Shown here in pieces: positions 16,036-24,573 of a DNA stretch of 64,000 bases. A model generated the notes under the pieces. The model was not told the DNA's origin, ran no database searches, and saw only the letters and a program-made list of their open reading frames with translations. The DNA comes from Bin5 sp022821545 (GTDB taxonomy: Bacteria; Chloroflexota; Anaerolineae; Caldilineales; Caldilineaceae), in the NCBI GenBank assembly GCA_963664085.2, contig CAXXLO010000002.1:1860001-1924000 (forward strand). Direction: 5' to 3'. Numbering within the stretch: the first letter of the stretch is position 1; each line of letters starts with the position of its first letter. A program made the translations under genes and the position numbers.

Positions 16036-17243
16036 TAATGTAAGTTCAATTTGAGACTAAGAGTTTTTCGTATTCTGGGTCGAGTTCAAATTTAGGCCAT
16101 AGACGAGTTACGACCTGGTAGGGATGGGCATTGATACGGTCGATGAAAGCTTTGCAGGCATCGAAGAGGTGACGCATGGATGGATAGCAGTGGTTGCGTG
16201 TGACCTCTTCACGCATCCAGCGCCAGAGATTTTCAATCGGATTGAGGTCGGGACTATAGGCAGGCAGGGGGATGAGAGTGAAGCCGAGTTTGGAGGCGGC
16301 AGCCTGAACGGACTTGGCTCGATGCCAAGTGGCGCCGTCCCAGATGATTACGACAGTGGCCGGTTGCTCATCGAGCCATTCAGCGATGCGCTGCAAGAAC
16401 TGAATCGTATGCTCTTTGTTGCAGTTGCCCTCATTCCAGATGAAACACTGTCCGGCGCAGAAATCGTAAGCGCCGTACCAGTTAATGCGATCGGAGAGCG
16501 GAGCAGAGTCACTCATACGCCAAGCAATCTTGTTCTTTGCCGTCCAGGTGTAGCCCAAGTCCATGTCGCGGTGGATGTGGGCTTCATCGATGTAGACCAA
16601 ACGGATCGTCTGGCGGCAGAATTGCTCATACAACTTTTGAAAGCGTGCCATAAAGGCCGCACGTTTCTGTGCGTCGGCTTTCTTGAGCACTTTCTGGCAT
16701 CTCTTCCAACGTAACTGCGCTGCTCGCAGTATCCTGTGCAGCGTGCTGCGTGAAAGAACACAATACATGACCTGTTTGAGCCAGCGCTGCAGCTTTTTCA
16801 ACGTCCAAGTATGACCGGGCAGTCCATGCGCAACAGGTTCTGTCTCGCAGATAACGCTCACGAGTTGCTTGACCTGCTCTGGGCTAAAAAAGGACGACGT
16901 CCTCCCGTATGACGATAGAACACAGCCTCGGGTCCCAGTCGATTGTAGACATGTACCCATCTGAGGACTGTCTCCTTGGTGCGTCCGCTTGCGCGTGCCC
17001 AGGCACAGGCATTCGTTCGCTTATCTGCAATCATATACAGTGCCAAAAAGCGTTCTCGGCTGCGTGCATCTTTGGCTTCCACCGACAAGACGCGCAGGTC
17101 AGCCACAGTCTGACCCCATCTCTCCATATCCGGACGAACCATCTTGACTTCCTTTCCTTACTATGTTCATGTCTGTCAGATGGTTCTACCACAGCTCCAC
17201 TACCCTTGACCAATACTCTTGATCTCATTTGGGATCTACATTA
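16036..17243 (-). mobile_element. IS630-family insertion sequence
   Basis: The ends form an imperfect inverted repeat of about 30 bp (TAATGTAAGTTC... left; TAATGTAGATCC... right, read inward), both ending in the TA dinucleotide duplicated by IS630 elements. The element is about 1.2 kb and carries a single transposase in two frames. It is inserted beside an older IS3 remnant. Confidence 0.85.
16046..17142 (-). CDS. IS630 transposase, two frames joined by slippery T6
   Basis: The upstream frame (17142 to 16858) encodes the helix-turn-helix part (RTNACAWARASGRTKETVLRW) and the downstream frame (to 16046) the DDE catalytic domain: VYIDEAHIH, IWDGATWHRA and SPDLNPIENLWRWMREEV. The frames meet at a run of six T (A6 at 16885-16890 on plus), where a -1 slip changes RRPFLAQ to RRPFFSPEQV and restores family sequence. 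Programmed frameshifting at such runs is known in IS630, so the element may be active. Confidence 0.85.
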
Positions 17244-17269
17244 GCTGATCGTCTTCCTCCCCTCAAGCG

Positions 17270-17394
17270 CTTCCAGCGCAACCCGGAACTAGAAGGCCGC
17301 CGTTTCTTGACCATCGTTCTGCCCCTCCACTTGCTTGGTGAATTGCTCCATTATACACCTTAGCTTGCGGTCCAGTTTTTGGGGCCCACTTCAT
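17270..17394 (-). mobile_element. IS3-family orfA/terminus remnant
   Basis: TGAAGTGGGCCCCAAAAACT at the 17394 side is a typical IS3 terminal repeat, different from the element at 19.2 kb. Inside, a decayed orfA start can be read across frames (MVKKRRP, then FRVALEALEG). The IS630 element lies immediately beyond it. Bases 17395-17566 hold nothing recognised. Confidence 0.65.
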
Positions 17395-17566
17395 TCATCG
17401 TCGAAGCGTTTCTTCGCTGCTTTCTTGCCCTCCGGCTCTTCCTCTCCCATCTTCCCATGAAAACACCTCGCCTTCGTTGCGCGTTCCGTAATCTCCCACT
17501 AATGCCAATTAACAGTCATTATCATCAGACCATCGACCAGCTGCCGTCATGCCGACCGTTGGGGTG

Positions 17567-18037
17567 TCAGCCCTCGCCTCTGTTGTCGTTACTCTCTTCA
17601 TTCTCTATTTTGTGAGAGGCAACTCTTTGCATTTCGCGAGCCGCATTTAGTGCCTCTTCTACCGCTTCTTGCTTCTCCTGCCTCTCCAATTGTTGTAGAA
17701 ATTCGCTCTGCCACGCTTGATTTATCCTATCGGATAATTCTATGGCAGCGGTCTCACGTGCTTCCTGATATGTTGAACATCTGCCCTTCTTTTCTGATGA
17801 ATGTCCTATGAAACCGCATACGTAGTAGTTCCATTCATCCCCCTCAGGTTGGAAGTAAATCGATGCAGATCCAGCTGCATGATATCCGCGCAACCGCGTG
17901 TGGAGGGGAGGGTAGTCATCCCTTTGTTTCCAAACCAAGTCTATCCCTGGTTCTTCGTTGGGGCCTCTTTGATAAATCTCCGACTCTGCCAAGACTATCT
18001 CGGCATTTAGCACACGCGGTGTCTTCAACTCTGGCAT
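17567..18037 (-). CDS. Hypothetical 156-aa protein
   Basis: The intact frame starts MPELKTPRVLNAEIVLAESE and contains a central beta-rich region (SASIYFQPEGDEWNYYVCGF) and a charged, probably coiled-coil C-terminus (FLQQLERQEKQEAVEEAL). No family recognised. It is AT-richer than the flanking chromosome and lies among mobile fragments, consistent with transfer. Confidence 0.55.
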   Translation of the reverse strand: MPELKTPRVLNAEIVLAESEIYQRGPNEEPGIDLVWKQRDDYPPLHTRLRGYHAAGSASIYFQPEGDEWNYYVCGFIGHSSEKKGRCSTYQEARETAAIELSDRINQAWQSEFLQQLERQEKQEAVEEALNAAREMQRVASHKIENEESNDNRGEG

Positions 18038-18228
18038 AATTATGTCCTCTCACGTATCTCTGCGCCCAGGGGGGGCGCTATTTCACCTTGTATAAATCAT
18101 TCTATCCGGAATAAAACCGCACTTTTCGCCCCGATCGGGCCATACCATAGGACCCGGAGAACGGTACAGGGCCTCTCAGCGCGTCGATCGGGCCTTTTTT
18201 CACCCCCCGACACCCTCCCAAAACGTAG

Positions 18229-18336
18229 TCAGTCGATGATCCCTTCCTGCTGCAACTTCACGATCAGTTCGGCCTGGGTTCCACTGCCTTTTTTACTGTT
18301 GCAGGCGTTACAGCTAACTGCTCTTAACTCACCCAT
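18229..18336 (-). pseudogene. HNH-endonuclease C-terminal fragment
   Basis: A 35-codon frame, MGELRAVSCNACNSKKGSGT followed by AELIVKLQQEGIID, matches the final zinc-binding part of HNH nucleases (LRxVCxxCNxxKG). A stop lies just upstream in frame, so the catalytic HH part is missing. Bases 18038-18228 hold two copies of CGATCGGGCC and no gene. Confidence 0.45.
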
Positions 18337-18953
18337 GACTTAAGGAGGGTTATCGAGGTTCTGATTTCTTTGACTTGCTCGTCAAGCTTATTTGGGTTGG
18401 TTCCAGCATGAGCGAGTATATTCCGGACCGCATATGGCATAGGAACATAACTCCACTTGTTATATTCCTTGTATTTCTTCAAATACCTCTTGTCTCCTTT
18501 CACCAGAGACGCCATCTTATCTCTTGTATCACTTCCCTTCTTTAGTTGGTATTTCCCCTCGAATCTACCGTATAGTTCAAAAAACTCCCCGATGCTATGT
18601 TCATACAGTCCCTTGCCTTCAATAACGGATCCTAGCACATGCGGCAATGCTGGGTCGAGAGAATCTATCTCGTAGGCTTTGGTGATCATCTCCGTTGCGG
18701 ATTCGACCATCTCCAATCTCGTGGCCATTTTCCAATCCAACTTTATTATTACTGCCCTAAGTGGAATTGTGTCCCCCTCCTTTACCACCATCGTTGTCAA
18801 AATCTTCACTATGAATGGATGCCCCTGTTCGCGCATCTTCTTTGCCATGCGCATACCTGATTTTTTAAGGGTGGACAGTTTTCTGTTCCACCCGGACGCA
18901 GGATAGAGGATGCCCTTAGGTGAATCAATTTCTGAAATTTTAGAATCGTTCAT
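18324..18953 (-). CDS. HEPN-like protein, unknown
   Basis: The 209-aa mostly helical protein begins MNDSKISEIDSPKGILYP. Near residue 180 it has AVRNILAHAGTNPNKLDEQV; RNILAH fits the Rx4-6H ribonuclease motif of HEPN domains, and it is followed by the usual long helix. A middle section YGRFEGKYQLKKGSDTRDKM is basic. HEPN proteins are common toxins and Abi effectors; that role is inferred only from the motif and the neighbourhood. Confidence 0.55.
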   Translation of the reverse strand: MNDSKISEIDSPKGILYPASGWNRKLSTLKKSGMRMAKKMREQGHPFIVKILTTMVVKEGDTIPLRAVIIKLDWKMATRLEMVESATEMITKAYEIDSLDPALPHVLGSVIEGKGLYEHSIGEFFELYGRFEGKYQLKKGSDTRDKMASLVKGDKRYLKKYKEYNKWSYVPMPYAVRNILAHAGTNPNKLDEQVKEIRTSITLLKSWVS

Positions 18954-19240
18954 CTTTCTCTCCTTCTCGATTTGGGATCCAATGTAAGTTCAACGCGGGC
19001 CGCGCTCCGCGCCGATTCCACCCCTCAACACCTTCCCGGAACGCGGTCAGCCTTGTGTAGATTGTGCTTTCTTTCGTCTTAGGACTTCCTCCCGTATCTC
19101 TTCCACCTCCCTAGCTTTTTCCTCCAATGCCTCCACTGTCAGGGTAACCCCTCGCACCTTTTCCAACTCCAAAATTTTTTCCCATATCTCGTTCATCACA
19201 TTTGCAGGGAGTGACCTGCCCCCGACGTTTGTACCACCCG

Positions 19241-20065
19241 TTATGTTAGTCCGACAAGCACGGGGACAGGGTCGGCAGGCAAGAGGGCCTCAGGCGCCGG
19301 CGGCCGGTAGCCCAGAGAGCTGTGCGGTCTGATCCGGTTGTAAGTCCGCCTGTAGCGCTCCGTCAGCACACGCACCTCCAGCAACGTGTAGAAGAGTTCC
19401 CTGTCCAGCAGTTCGTCCCTCAACTTCCCGTTGAAACTCTCGATGTAGCCGTTCTCCCACGGCGACCCAGGCTCTATGTAGAGCGTCCTGGCTCCCACCC
19501 GTCCAAGCCACTCACGCACAGCCCGGGCCGTAAACTCCGGGCCGTTGTCCGAGCGAATATGGTCGGGCACGCCTCTGAGCACCATCAATTCGGCCAGCAC
19601 CTCTATCACATCGGCAGAGCGTATGCTGCGGGCAGCCCGAATCGCCAGACACTCTCTGCTGTATTCGTCGATGACGGTCAGCAGCCGCACTCCTGTGCCG
19701 TCGTTGAGCCTCAGATGCACGAAGTCGTAGGCCCACACATGGTCCTTCCACGCAGGCCGCAGACGCACGCACGAGCCGTCATTGAACCACAGACGTCCTC
19801 TCTTCGGCTGCTTCACAGGCGCCTTCAGACCTTCACGTCGCCATATCCGCTCCACACGCTTGTGGTTCACATGCCAGCCGCGATGCCTCAGAAGGGCGCT
19901 GATCCTGCGGTAACCGTACCGGCCGAACTGACTGGCCAGCGCCACGATCGCCTCGGTCAGCGCCTTCTCATCTTCCACCGGGCTCGGCTCATATCGCTGT
20001 GTGGAGCGAGGATGACCCAGCACCCGGCAGGCGCGTCGCTCCGAAACCCCCAAGCGCGCCTTCAC
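19241..20065 (-). CDS. IS3 OrfB transposase (DDE integrase core)
   Basis: The 274-aa frame starts MKARLGVSERRACRVLGHPR and contains the HTH_21-like YGYRRISALLRHRGWHVNHK, then the rve core: WAYDFVHLR (first Asp), HIRSDNGPEF (second Asp) and the Glu in WENGYIESFNGKLRDELL. RPHSSLGYRPPAPEAL closes the domain. In the native element it would be made as an OrfAB fusion by frameshift. Confidence 0.9.
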   Translation of the reverse strand: MKARLGVSERRACRVLGHPRSTQRYEPSPVEDEKALTEAIVALASQFGRYGYRRISALLRHRGWHVNHKRVERIWRREGLKAPVKQPKRGRLWFNDGSCVRLRPAWKDHVWAYDFVHLRLNDGTGVRLLTVIDEYSRECLAIRAARSIRSADVIEVLAELMVLRGVPDHIRSDNGPEFTARAVREWLGRVGARTLYIEPGSPWENGYIESFNGKLRDELLDRELFYTLLEVRVLTERYRRTYNRIRPHSSLGYRPPAPEALLPADPVPVLVGLT

Positions 20066-20097
20066 GTGCTCGACACACTCGCGACGACGTGAAGGGC

Positions 20098-20376
20098 TCA
20101 GAACTTTCCCTCTGACGCCTCCCTCAGTATCTGGTTGTCCAGCGTCAGGTCCGCCACCGCTCTCTTCAGGCGGCTGTTCTCCAGCTCCAGACGCTTCAGA
20201 CGCCTGGCCTGGTCGATCCTGAGACCCCCGTACTCACTGCGTCAGCGGTAGAAGGTCTGCTCGGTCACGCCGATCCGGCGGGCGGCCTCAGCCACTGTGC
20301 TGCCCTCGGCTATCGCCACCTCGGCCTCTCTCAGCTTGTTGACCACCTGCTCCGGTGTATGTCTCTTCTTCGCCAT
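20098..20376 (-). pseudogene. IS3 OrfA with nonsense codon
   Basis: MAKKRHTPEQVVNKLREAEV, then RRIGVTEQTFYR is the IS3 OrfA helix-turn-helix. Codon 45, normally Trp in TFYRWR, is TGA (20242-20244); the frame then continues as a leucine-zipper region (RRLKRLELENSRLKRAVADL) to 20098. The element is therefore probably inactive by itself. Confidence 0.85.
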
Positions 20377-21098
20377 CTTTCCCCCTTTCTACGGCCCTAT
20401 ACTAACATATTATCTGGACCAGTTTTTGGGGGGCAGGTCAGCAGGTCACTGTTGGCTTGCCCAAGCAATAATGTTGGATAGCCCAGGAGTTGCCATGCTG
20501 AAAGGCGGATCCCACCCTGTAAACTTGCTCATATATTTCATTTGTTATTTCGTTGTTCTTTTGTGACGTTTCCAGCCCCGCTTTCCAAACGGCATCTAAT
20601 ATGAACTCGGCTGTCTTTTTAGCAAGGCCTTTACCTGTCAGTTGTCGGTACCAATCCTCCACGTCTTTCTTGGGCCACTGTGATTGCCACCCCTTCATAA
20701 CCAACTGTAGCTCCTTGGGCAGTTTTTCGTATGAAGTGCTGTCCAAATACCAAAGGTCCAAAACTCGTCGGATTCGCTCCTCGGGTTCAATCAGGGGGTC
20801 ACTGATGTAGGTAATCTTGTAGCTGTACTCGATTAGGGTCCGTATAAGTATGAATGGTGTAACTGCTATTCCGGGCGTGTCTACGGCTAATGCCATACAT
20901 CGCGCTTGGTCAATCACACCTAGAAGTAACATTCTCAACAAATCAGACACATAGTTTTGGACGAAATGACGTTTGTCCAACTCCTCAATGGAATTAAGCA
21001 TATTCGCAAAATCAGATTGATCCGATATGCGCATGGGGCGATCCAGTTCGCGTTCTGCTATGTTGCATACTTCATGAAGTATTCGTGCAGGTCGCATT

Positions 21099-21455
21099 TC
21101 ACTCATAATCAGGTTCCCCTCCGCCCAAGGCTATCTGGCTGGCTGCAGCTGCATTCTTCAGCGCCGCGGCCAAGTTCGCAAGCCGGGCCGACTTGTCCAC
21201 GGGGTCGCCCCCGAATTTCCACTTGCGATCTTTCATACTCTCCAACGCTTCAAGCTCCCTCTCGATCATGTCGTGCAATCGGTTCGCCGTTTCGACCGTC
21301 CGATTGTCGGCCGCCTGCATTGTGCAATAGCGCCGGACCGCTGCCTGGAGACGGCCGTCAGCGACCAGGGCAAGGGCGCGGTCGCCGCGGCCGGTTCGTT
21401 GCCTGCATGGATTGCCGCATCTTTCAAACCAATCGGAATTTGGCACATCATTCAA
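21099..21455 (-). CDS. Hypothetical 118-aa protein upstream of HEPN-like gene
   Basis: A helical, basic protein (RCGNPCRQRTGRGDRALALV, then TANRLHDMIERELEALESM) with a TTG start at 21455; ATG alternatives in frame are absent. Its end overlaps the disrupted HEPN-like gene by 8 bp, so they formed one operon. No family recognised. A divergent promoter region with AT-rich sequence separates it from hsdS. Confidence 0.5.
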   Translation of the reverse strand: MNDVPNSDWFERCGNPCRQRTGRGDRALALVADGRLQAAVRRYCTMQAADNRTVETANRLHDMIERELEALESMKDRKWKFGGDPVDKSARLANLAAALKNAAAASQIALGGGEPDYE

Positions 21456-21537
21456 AATCGATTATGATACCACCATACCACAACACGGGCTAGTGTTGCA
21501 AATTGACAACAGAACTATAACGTGCTAGGATTCAATT

Positions 21538-22164
21538 ATGCACACAGTGAAAGAACTGGCCAACGTATTTCAGGGCATTGCCCGTGCCGGGCACGGTGTT
21601 GGAGCACGTAGCGGAAAATGGATGTTGCGGATCGTTGAGAGCGGCGACGTACGCGACGACGGCTGGCTGGACCTCACCGGCCTCAACGAGATTGGACTCG
21701 TTCATGGCGTCCGTACCGAACGCCACCTGCTGCGGCCCTTCGACCTGCTGGTGACGGCGCGTACAGCGTCCACCCAGGTTGCCCTCGTACCGCCGGAGGT
21801 ATCGAGGACGGTCGCGGGCGTGACGCTGCTGGTAGTGCGGGCGAAACAACCGGAATCCGGTATGGGGCACTGGCTTTGGTACTGCCTCACCTCATCCCTT
21901 GGCCGGACGCAGATCGCCAAGCGGATGACGGCGAGTACCACTCTCAAGTCACTCTCGGCCAAGAACTTGGGAGAGGTCCAGGTGCCCGTGCCGTCGCCGC
22001 GTGACCTTGATGCGGTGGCCCGACTCGTGGAAGCGTCGGAAGAGGCGTATGAATCAACGATTGAAGCAGCACGGCTGCGCCGCGAGGCACTCCGTGACGC
22101 GGTGATACATGAGTTAGCACACGGGGCCGTACCTGCAACTTTGGGGAGAAGCTTATGGCGCTAA
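21538..22164 (+). CDS. hsdS: Half-length HsdS specificity subunit
   Basis: The 208-aa protein has one target-recognition domain (WMLRIVESGDVRDDGWLDLT, LLRPFDLLVTART) and one distal helical repeat (SAKNLGEVQVPVPSPRDLDA). A normal HsdS has two of each and about 400-450 aa, so this resembles half subunits that dimerise. Its TAA overlaps hsdM by 10 bp. AGGA precedes the ATG. Confidence 0.78.
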   Translation: MHTVKELANVFQGIARAGHGVGARSGKWMLRIVESGDVRDDGWLDLTGLNEIGLVHGVRTERHLLRPFDLLVTARTASTQVALVPPEVSRTVAGVTLLVVRAKQPESGMGHWLWYCLTSSLGRTQIAKRMTASTTLKSLSAKNLGEVQVPVPSPRDLDAVARLVEASEEAYESTIEAARLRREALRDAVIHELAHGAVPATLGRSLWR

Positions 22165-23684
22165 GCAGACAAGAGTTGGAATCGAAGCTGTGGCAGGCCG
22201 CCGACGTCTTGCGCGGACAGATCGACGCCGCCGACTACAAGAACTACATTTTTTCCATTCTCTTCCTGAAACGTCTCTCCGACCGGTTCAGCGAAGAGGT
22301 CGAGAACGCCGTTGCCGATGGCGTTGCCCGCGACGTGGCCCTCAACGACCGTGACGAGCACGAGTTCTTCGTCCCGGAGTCAGCTCGTTGGGAGGCCATT
22401 GCCTCCTCTTCCATGAATCTGGGCGAGGCTCTAAACGTGGCCAGCCACGCCATCGAAGATGCCAACACCCCCAGATTGGACGGCGTATTGACCGCCACCA
22501 ACTGGAACGACGAATCGAAGCTGGGGAGTCCTGCCAACCGCGAGCGCATCATCCGCAGCCTGCTGAACCATTTCGGCGACCTGGACCTGCGCGACGAGAA
22601 CCTGCGAGAGGACAGAGCGGGCGGAGGCAACGTTCTGGGCGACGCCTACGAGTACCTGATCAACCGGTTCGCCGATGACGCCGGCAAGAAAGGCGGGGAG
22701 TTCTACACGCCCCGTCCCGTGATCCGGCTCATCATCGAGCTGCTCCAACCCCGCGAGGGGATGCGCATCTGCGACCCGACGGCGGGCTCCGGAGGTATCC
22801 TCATCTATGCGGCGCAGTACGTGCGTGAACAGGGCGGAGACCTCCGCAATCTCGCGCTCCACGGCCAGGAACGCAACCTGGGAACGCTGGCCATCGGCAA
22901 GCTCAACCTGCTCCTCCACGGCTTGCGTGCCAGTCGGCTGGAGGCGGGGGACGTGATAGCCGAGCCGGGCCTCGTGGACCCGTCAGGACGGCTGTTGTCC
23001 TACGACCGCGTTATCGCCAATCCGCCCTTCAGCCTCAAGAACTGGGGCCACGACTTCGCTCCCAATGACCCGCACCACCGTTTCGACCGCTATGGAGCAA
23101 CGCCACCCAGGACCAGGGGAGACCTCGCCTTCCTTCTGCACATGTTGGGGGTGACCAACGCCCAGGGCATGGTGGGCGTGGTGATGCCTCACGGAGTCCT
23201 GTTCCGTGGCGGATCCGAGGGGAAAATACGTCAGGGCATCGTCAAGGCCGACCTGTTCGAGGCGGTGATCGGCCTAGCCCCCAACCTCTTCTTCGGGGCC
23301 AGCATACCCGTCGCCATCTGCGTGCTGAACAAGGCCAAGCCTGTAGAGAGGCGGGGAAAGGTGCTGTTCGTAGATGCGGCCCAGGAGGGTTATTTCCGTC
23401 CCGGCAAGGCCCAGAACTTCATCGACCCGGAACACATAGACAAGATCGTCAAGGCGTACAGGGGCTTCAAGGATGTGGAGCGGTTCGCCCACGTAGCGGA
23501 GCTTGAGGAGATACAAGGTAACGACTTCAACCTAAACATCAGCCGCTACGTGGACACCACAGAGCCGGTGGAGGTGATCCCGGTAGAGGAGGCACTGGCT
23601 CAACTGAGAGTGGCAGAGCGGCGGCGAGATGAGGCGGTGGCAAAGATGGACGAACTGCTGGCGGAGATGGGCTATGTCCGATAG
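22155..23684 (+). CDS. hsdM: Type I restriction-modification N6-adenine methyltransferase
   Basis: The 509-aa protein has the HsdM N-terminal helical domain (WQAADVLRGQIDAADYKNYI), the SAM-binding segment FYTPRPVIRLIIELLQPREG with ICDPTAGSGG, and the catalytic motif NPPFSLKNWG. Length and ordering are normal. It should methylate adenine in the target set by HsdS. The frame is intact, in contrast to the broken hsdR downstream. Confidence 0.95.
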   Translation: MALSRQELESKLWQAADVLRGQIDAADYKNYIFSILFLKRLSDRFSEEVENAVADGVARDVALNDRDEHEFFVPESARWEAIASSSMNLGEALNVASHAIEDANTPRLDGVLTATNWNDESKLGSPANRERIIRSLLNHFGDLDLRDENLREDRAGGGNVLGDAYEYLINRFADDAGKKGGEFYTPRPVIRLIIELLQPREGMRICDPTAGSGGILIYAAQYVREQGGDLRNLALHGQERNLGTLAIGKLNLLLHGLRASRLEAGDVIAEPGLVDPSGRLLSYDRVIANPPFSLKNWGHDFAPNDPHHRFDRYGATPPRTRGDLAFLLHMLGVTNAQGMVGVVMPHGVLFRGGSEGKIRQGIVKADLFEAVIGLAPNLFFGASIPVAICVLNKAKPVERRGKVLFVDAAQEGYFRPGKAQNFIDPEHIDKIVKAYRGFKDVERFAHVAELEEIQGNDFNLNISRYVDTTEPVEVIPVEEALAQLRVAERRRDEAVAKMDELLAEMGYVR

Positions 23685-23699
23685 TATGGCGGTCGAACA

Positions 23700-23936
23700 A
23701 TGCCGGTGATACTAAGGGAGGGGCCGTACCGGTTCTTCTTCTACGCGAGCGACCGGGGAGAACCACCCCACATTCATGTTGAACGTGATGACCGCATCGC
23801 CAAGTTCTGGCTGGACCCGGTCAGGCTCCAAAAGACAGGCAGCTTGAGGCGCCATGAGATACGCCGGATCGAGAGGATAGTTGAGGACAACCAGATTTTG
23901 TTTCTGGAGGCTTGGAATGAACGTTTCAACTCTTAA
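23700..23936 (+). CDS. DUF4160 protein
   Basis: The 78-aa protein contains the family core YRFFFYASDRGEPPHIHVER and AKFWLDPVRL. DUF4160 genes are nearly always paired with DUF2442 genes, as here, and are suspected toxin-antitoxin-like units. Its 3' end overlaps the start of the DUF2442 gene by 20 bp. Confidence 0.85.
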   Translation: MPVILREGPYRFFFYASDRGEPPHIHVERDDRIAKFWLDPVRLQKTGSLRRHEIRRIERIVEDNQILFLEAWNERFNS

Positions 23937-24261
23937 GGTAAGTGTTCCGGAGGCCATGTCGGTCGAGGTGACGGAGGATACTTTGACCGCCGAGCTCTCC
24001 GATGGTCGGACCGTATCCGTGCCGCTGTCCTGGTATCCCAGGCTCATTCATGCCACGCCGGAGGAACGCCAGAACTGGCGGCTGATCGGCGCGGGCGAGG
24101 GTATCCACTGGCCCGCCTTGGATGAGGACATCAGTGTGGAAATGTTGCTGGGCGGCTGGCCTTCGGGAGAAAGCCAGAATTCCTTCAAGCGCTGGTTGGA
24201 AGCAAAGCGGGCAGGGCTTCCTGTGACCATCCACGAAATCCGCCCCCCGTCCAAGGAATAG
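23917..24261 (+). CDS. DUF2442 protein
   Basis: Starting at ATG 23917 inside the end of the DUF4160 gene, the 114-aa product carries the family signature LSDGRTVSVPLSWYPRLIHA and LIGAGEGIHWPALDEDISVE. The role is unknown; the usual context is a small accessory pair. It stands between hsdM and an hsdS remnant. Confidence 0.85.
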   Translation: MNVSTLKVSVPEAMSVEVTEDTLTAELSDGRTVSVPLSWYPRLIHATPEERQNWRLIGAGEGIHWPALDEDISVEMLLGGWPSGESQNSFKRWLEAKRAGLPVTIHEIRPPSKE

Positions 24262-24269
24262 ACCGAATA

Positions 24270-24410
24270 GTGCTGGACAGCGTCGACGATGCCACAGATC
24301 GGGCGCGAAGGGAGCGAGACATGCTACAAACGATGAAAGGCTCCGCGGCCGACGCGCTGCTGACGGGGCGAATACGGGTACCAATAGGGAAGGTGAGAGC
24401 CAATGCCTAA
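24270..24410 (+). pseudogene. HsdS C-terminal fragment
   Basis: From GTG 24270 the frame reads VLDSVDDATDRARRERDMLQ, then MKGSAADALLTGRIRV, the terminal coiled-coil helix of many HsdS proteins. All recognition domains are missing. It overlaps the SIR2-like fragment by 8 bp, a spacing typical of genuine operon neighbours before decay. Confidence 0.65.
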
Positions 24411-24552
24411 CGGACATTCTGTCGTTTACATATTGGGGGCTGGTGTCGATAAGTCACTCGGTATGCCTCTGGCAAACGAGTTGTTGAGTAACGAAGAGTG
24501 TCATCGTCTTTGCGAATTCAAGGAGCGAGCGACTCACATCTCAGAGTCTTGA
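24403..24552 (+). pseudogene. SIR2-like N-terminal fragment
   Basis: The 49-codon frame MPNGHSVVYILGAGVDKSLG, then MPLANELL has the GAGxS/D NAD-binding start of SIR2-like defence proteins. It stops after 49 residues, with no catalytic Asn/His region. It is the remains of an accessory NADase gene in the restriction locus. Confidence 0.55.
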
Positions 24553-24573
24553 GCAATTGTTGAGCAAAGCCTG

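Larger units (their letters stand above)
19212..20440 (-). mobile_element. IS3-family insertion sequence, 1,229 bp
   Basis: Left end TGACCTGCCCCCGACG and right end (inverted) TGACCTGCCCCCCAAA form terminal repeats that agree over about 40 bp including a shared ATGTTAGT. orfA and orfB lie in the usual overlapping arrangement. I see no convincing target duplication. Related fragments occur at 7008-7165 and 14404-14453. Confidence 0.88.
19047..21106 (-). pseudogene. DUF5677/HEPN-like gene split by the IS3 element
   Basis: The 5' part (21106 to 20441) encodes MSEMRPARILHEVCNIAERE, LIRTLIEYSYKITYISDP and QVYRVGSAFQHGNSWA, where RVGSAFQH fits a HEPN Rx6H motif. Across the IS the frame resumes at 19211 as LPANVMNEIWEKILELEKV and runs through a coiled-coil tail to TGA at 19047-19049. 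Removing 19212-20440 exactly restores one frame (KPTVTC joined to LPANVM). With the IS present, the protein ends in TVTC. The start overlaps the end of the 118-aa gene by 8 bp. Confidence 0.75.

Noticed and set aside
18981..18993. Thirteen-base match AATGTAAGTTCAA to the IS630 left end
   Set aside because: Too short and lacking the rest of the terminal repeat; may be chance or a footprint but cannot be supported.
20242..20244. TGA as a tryptophan codon in IS3 OrfA
   Set aside because: Housekeeping genes here use TGA as a stop, so this is a nonsense mutation rather than recoding.
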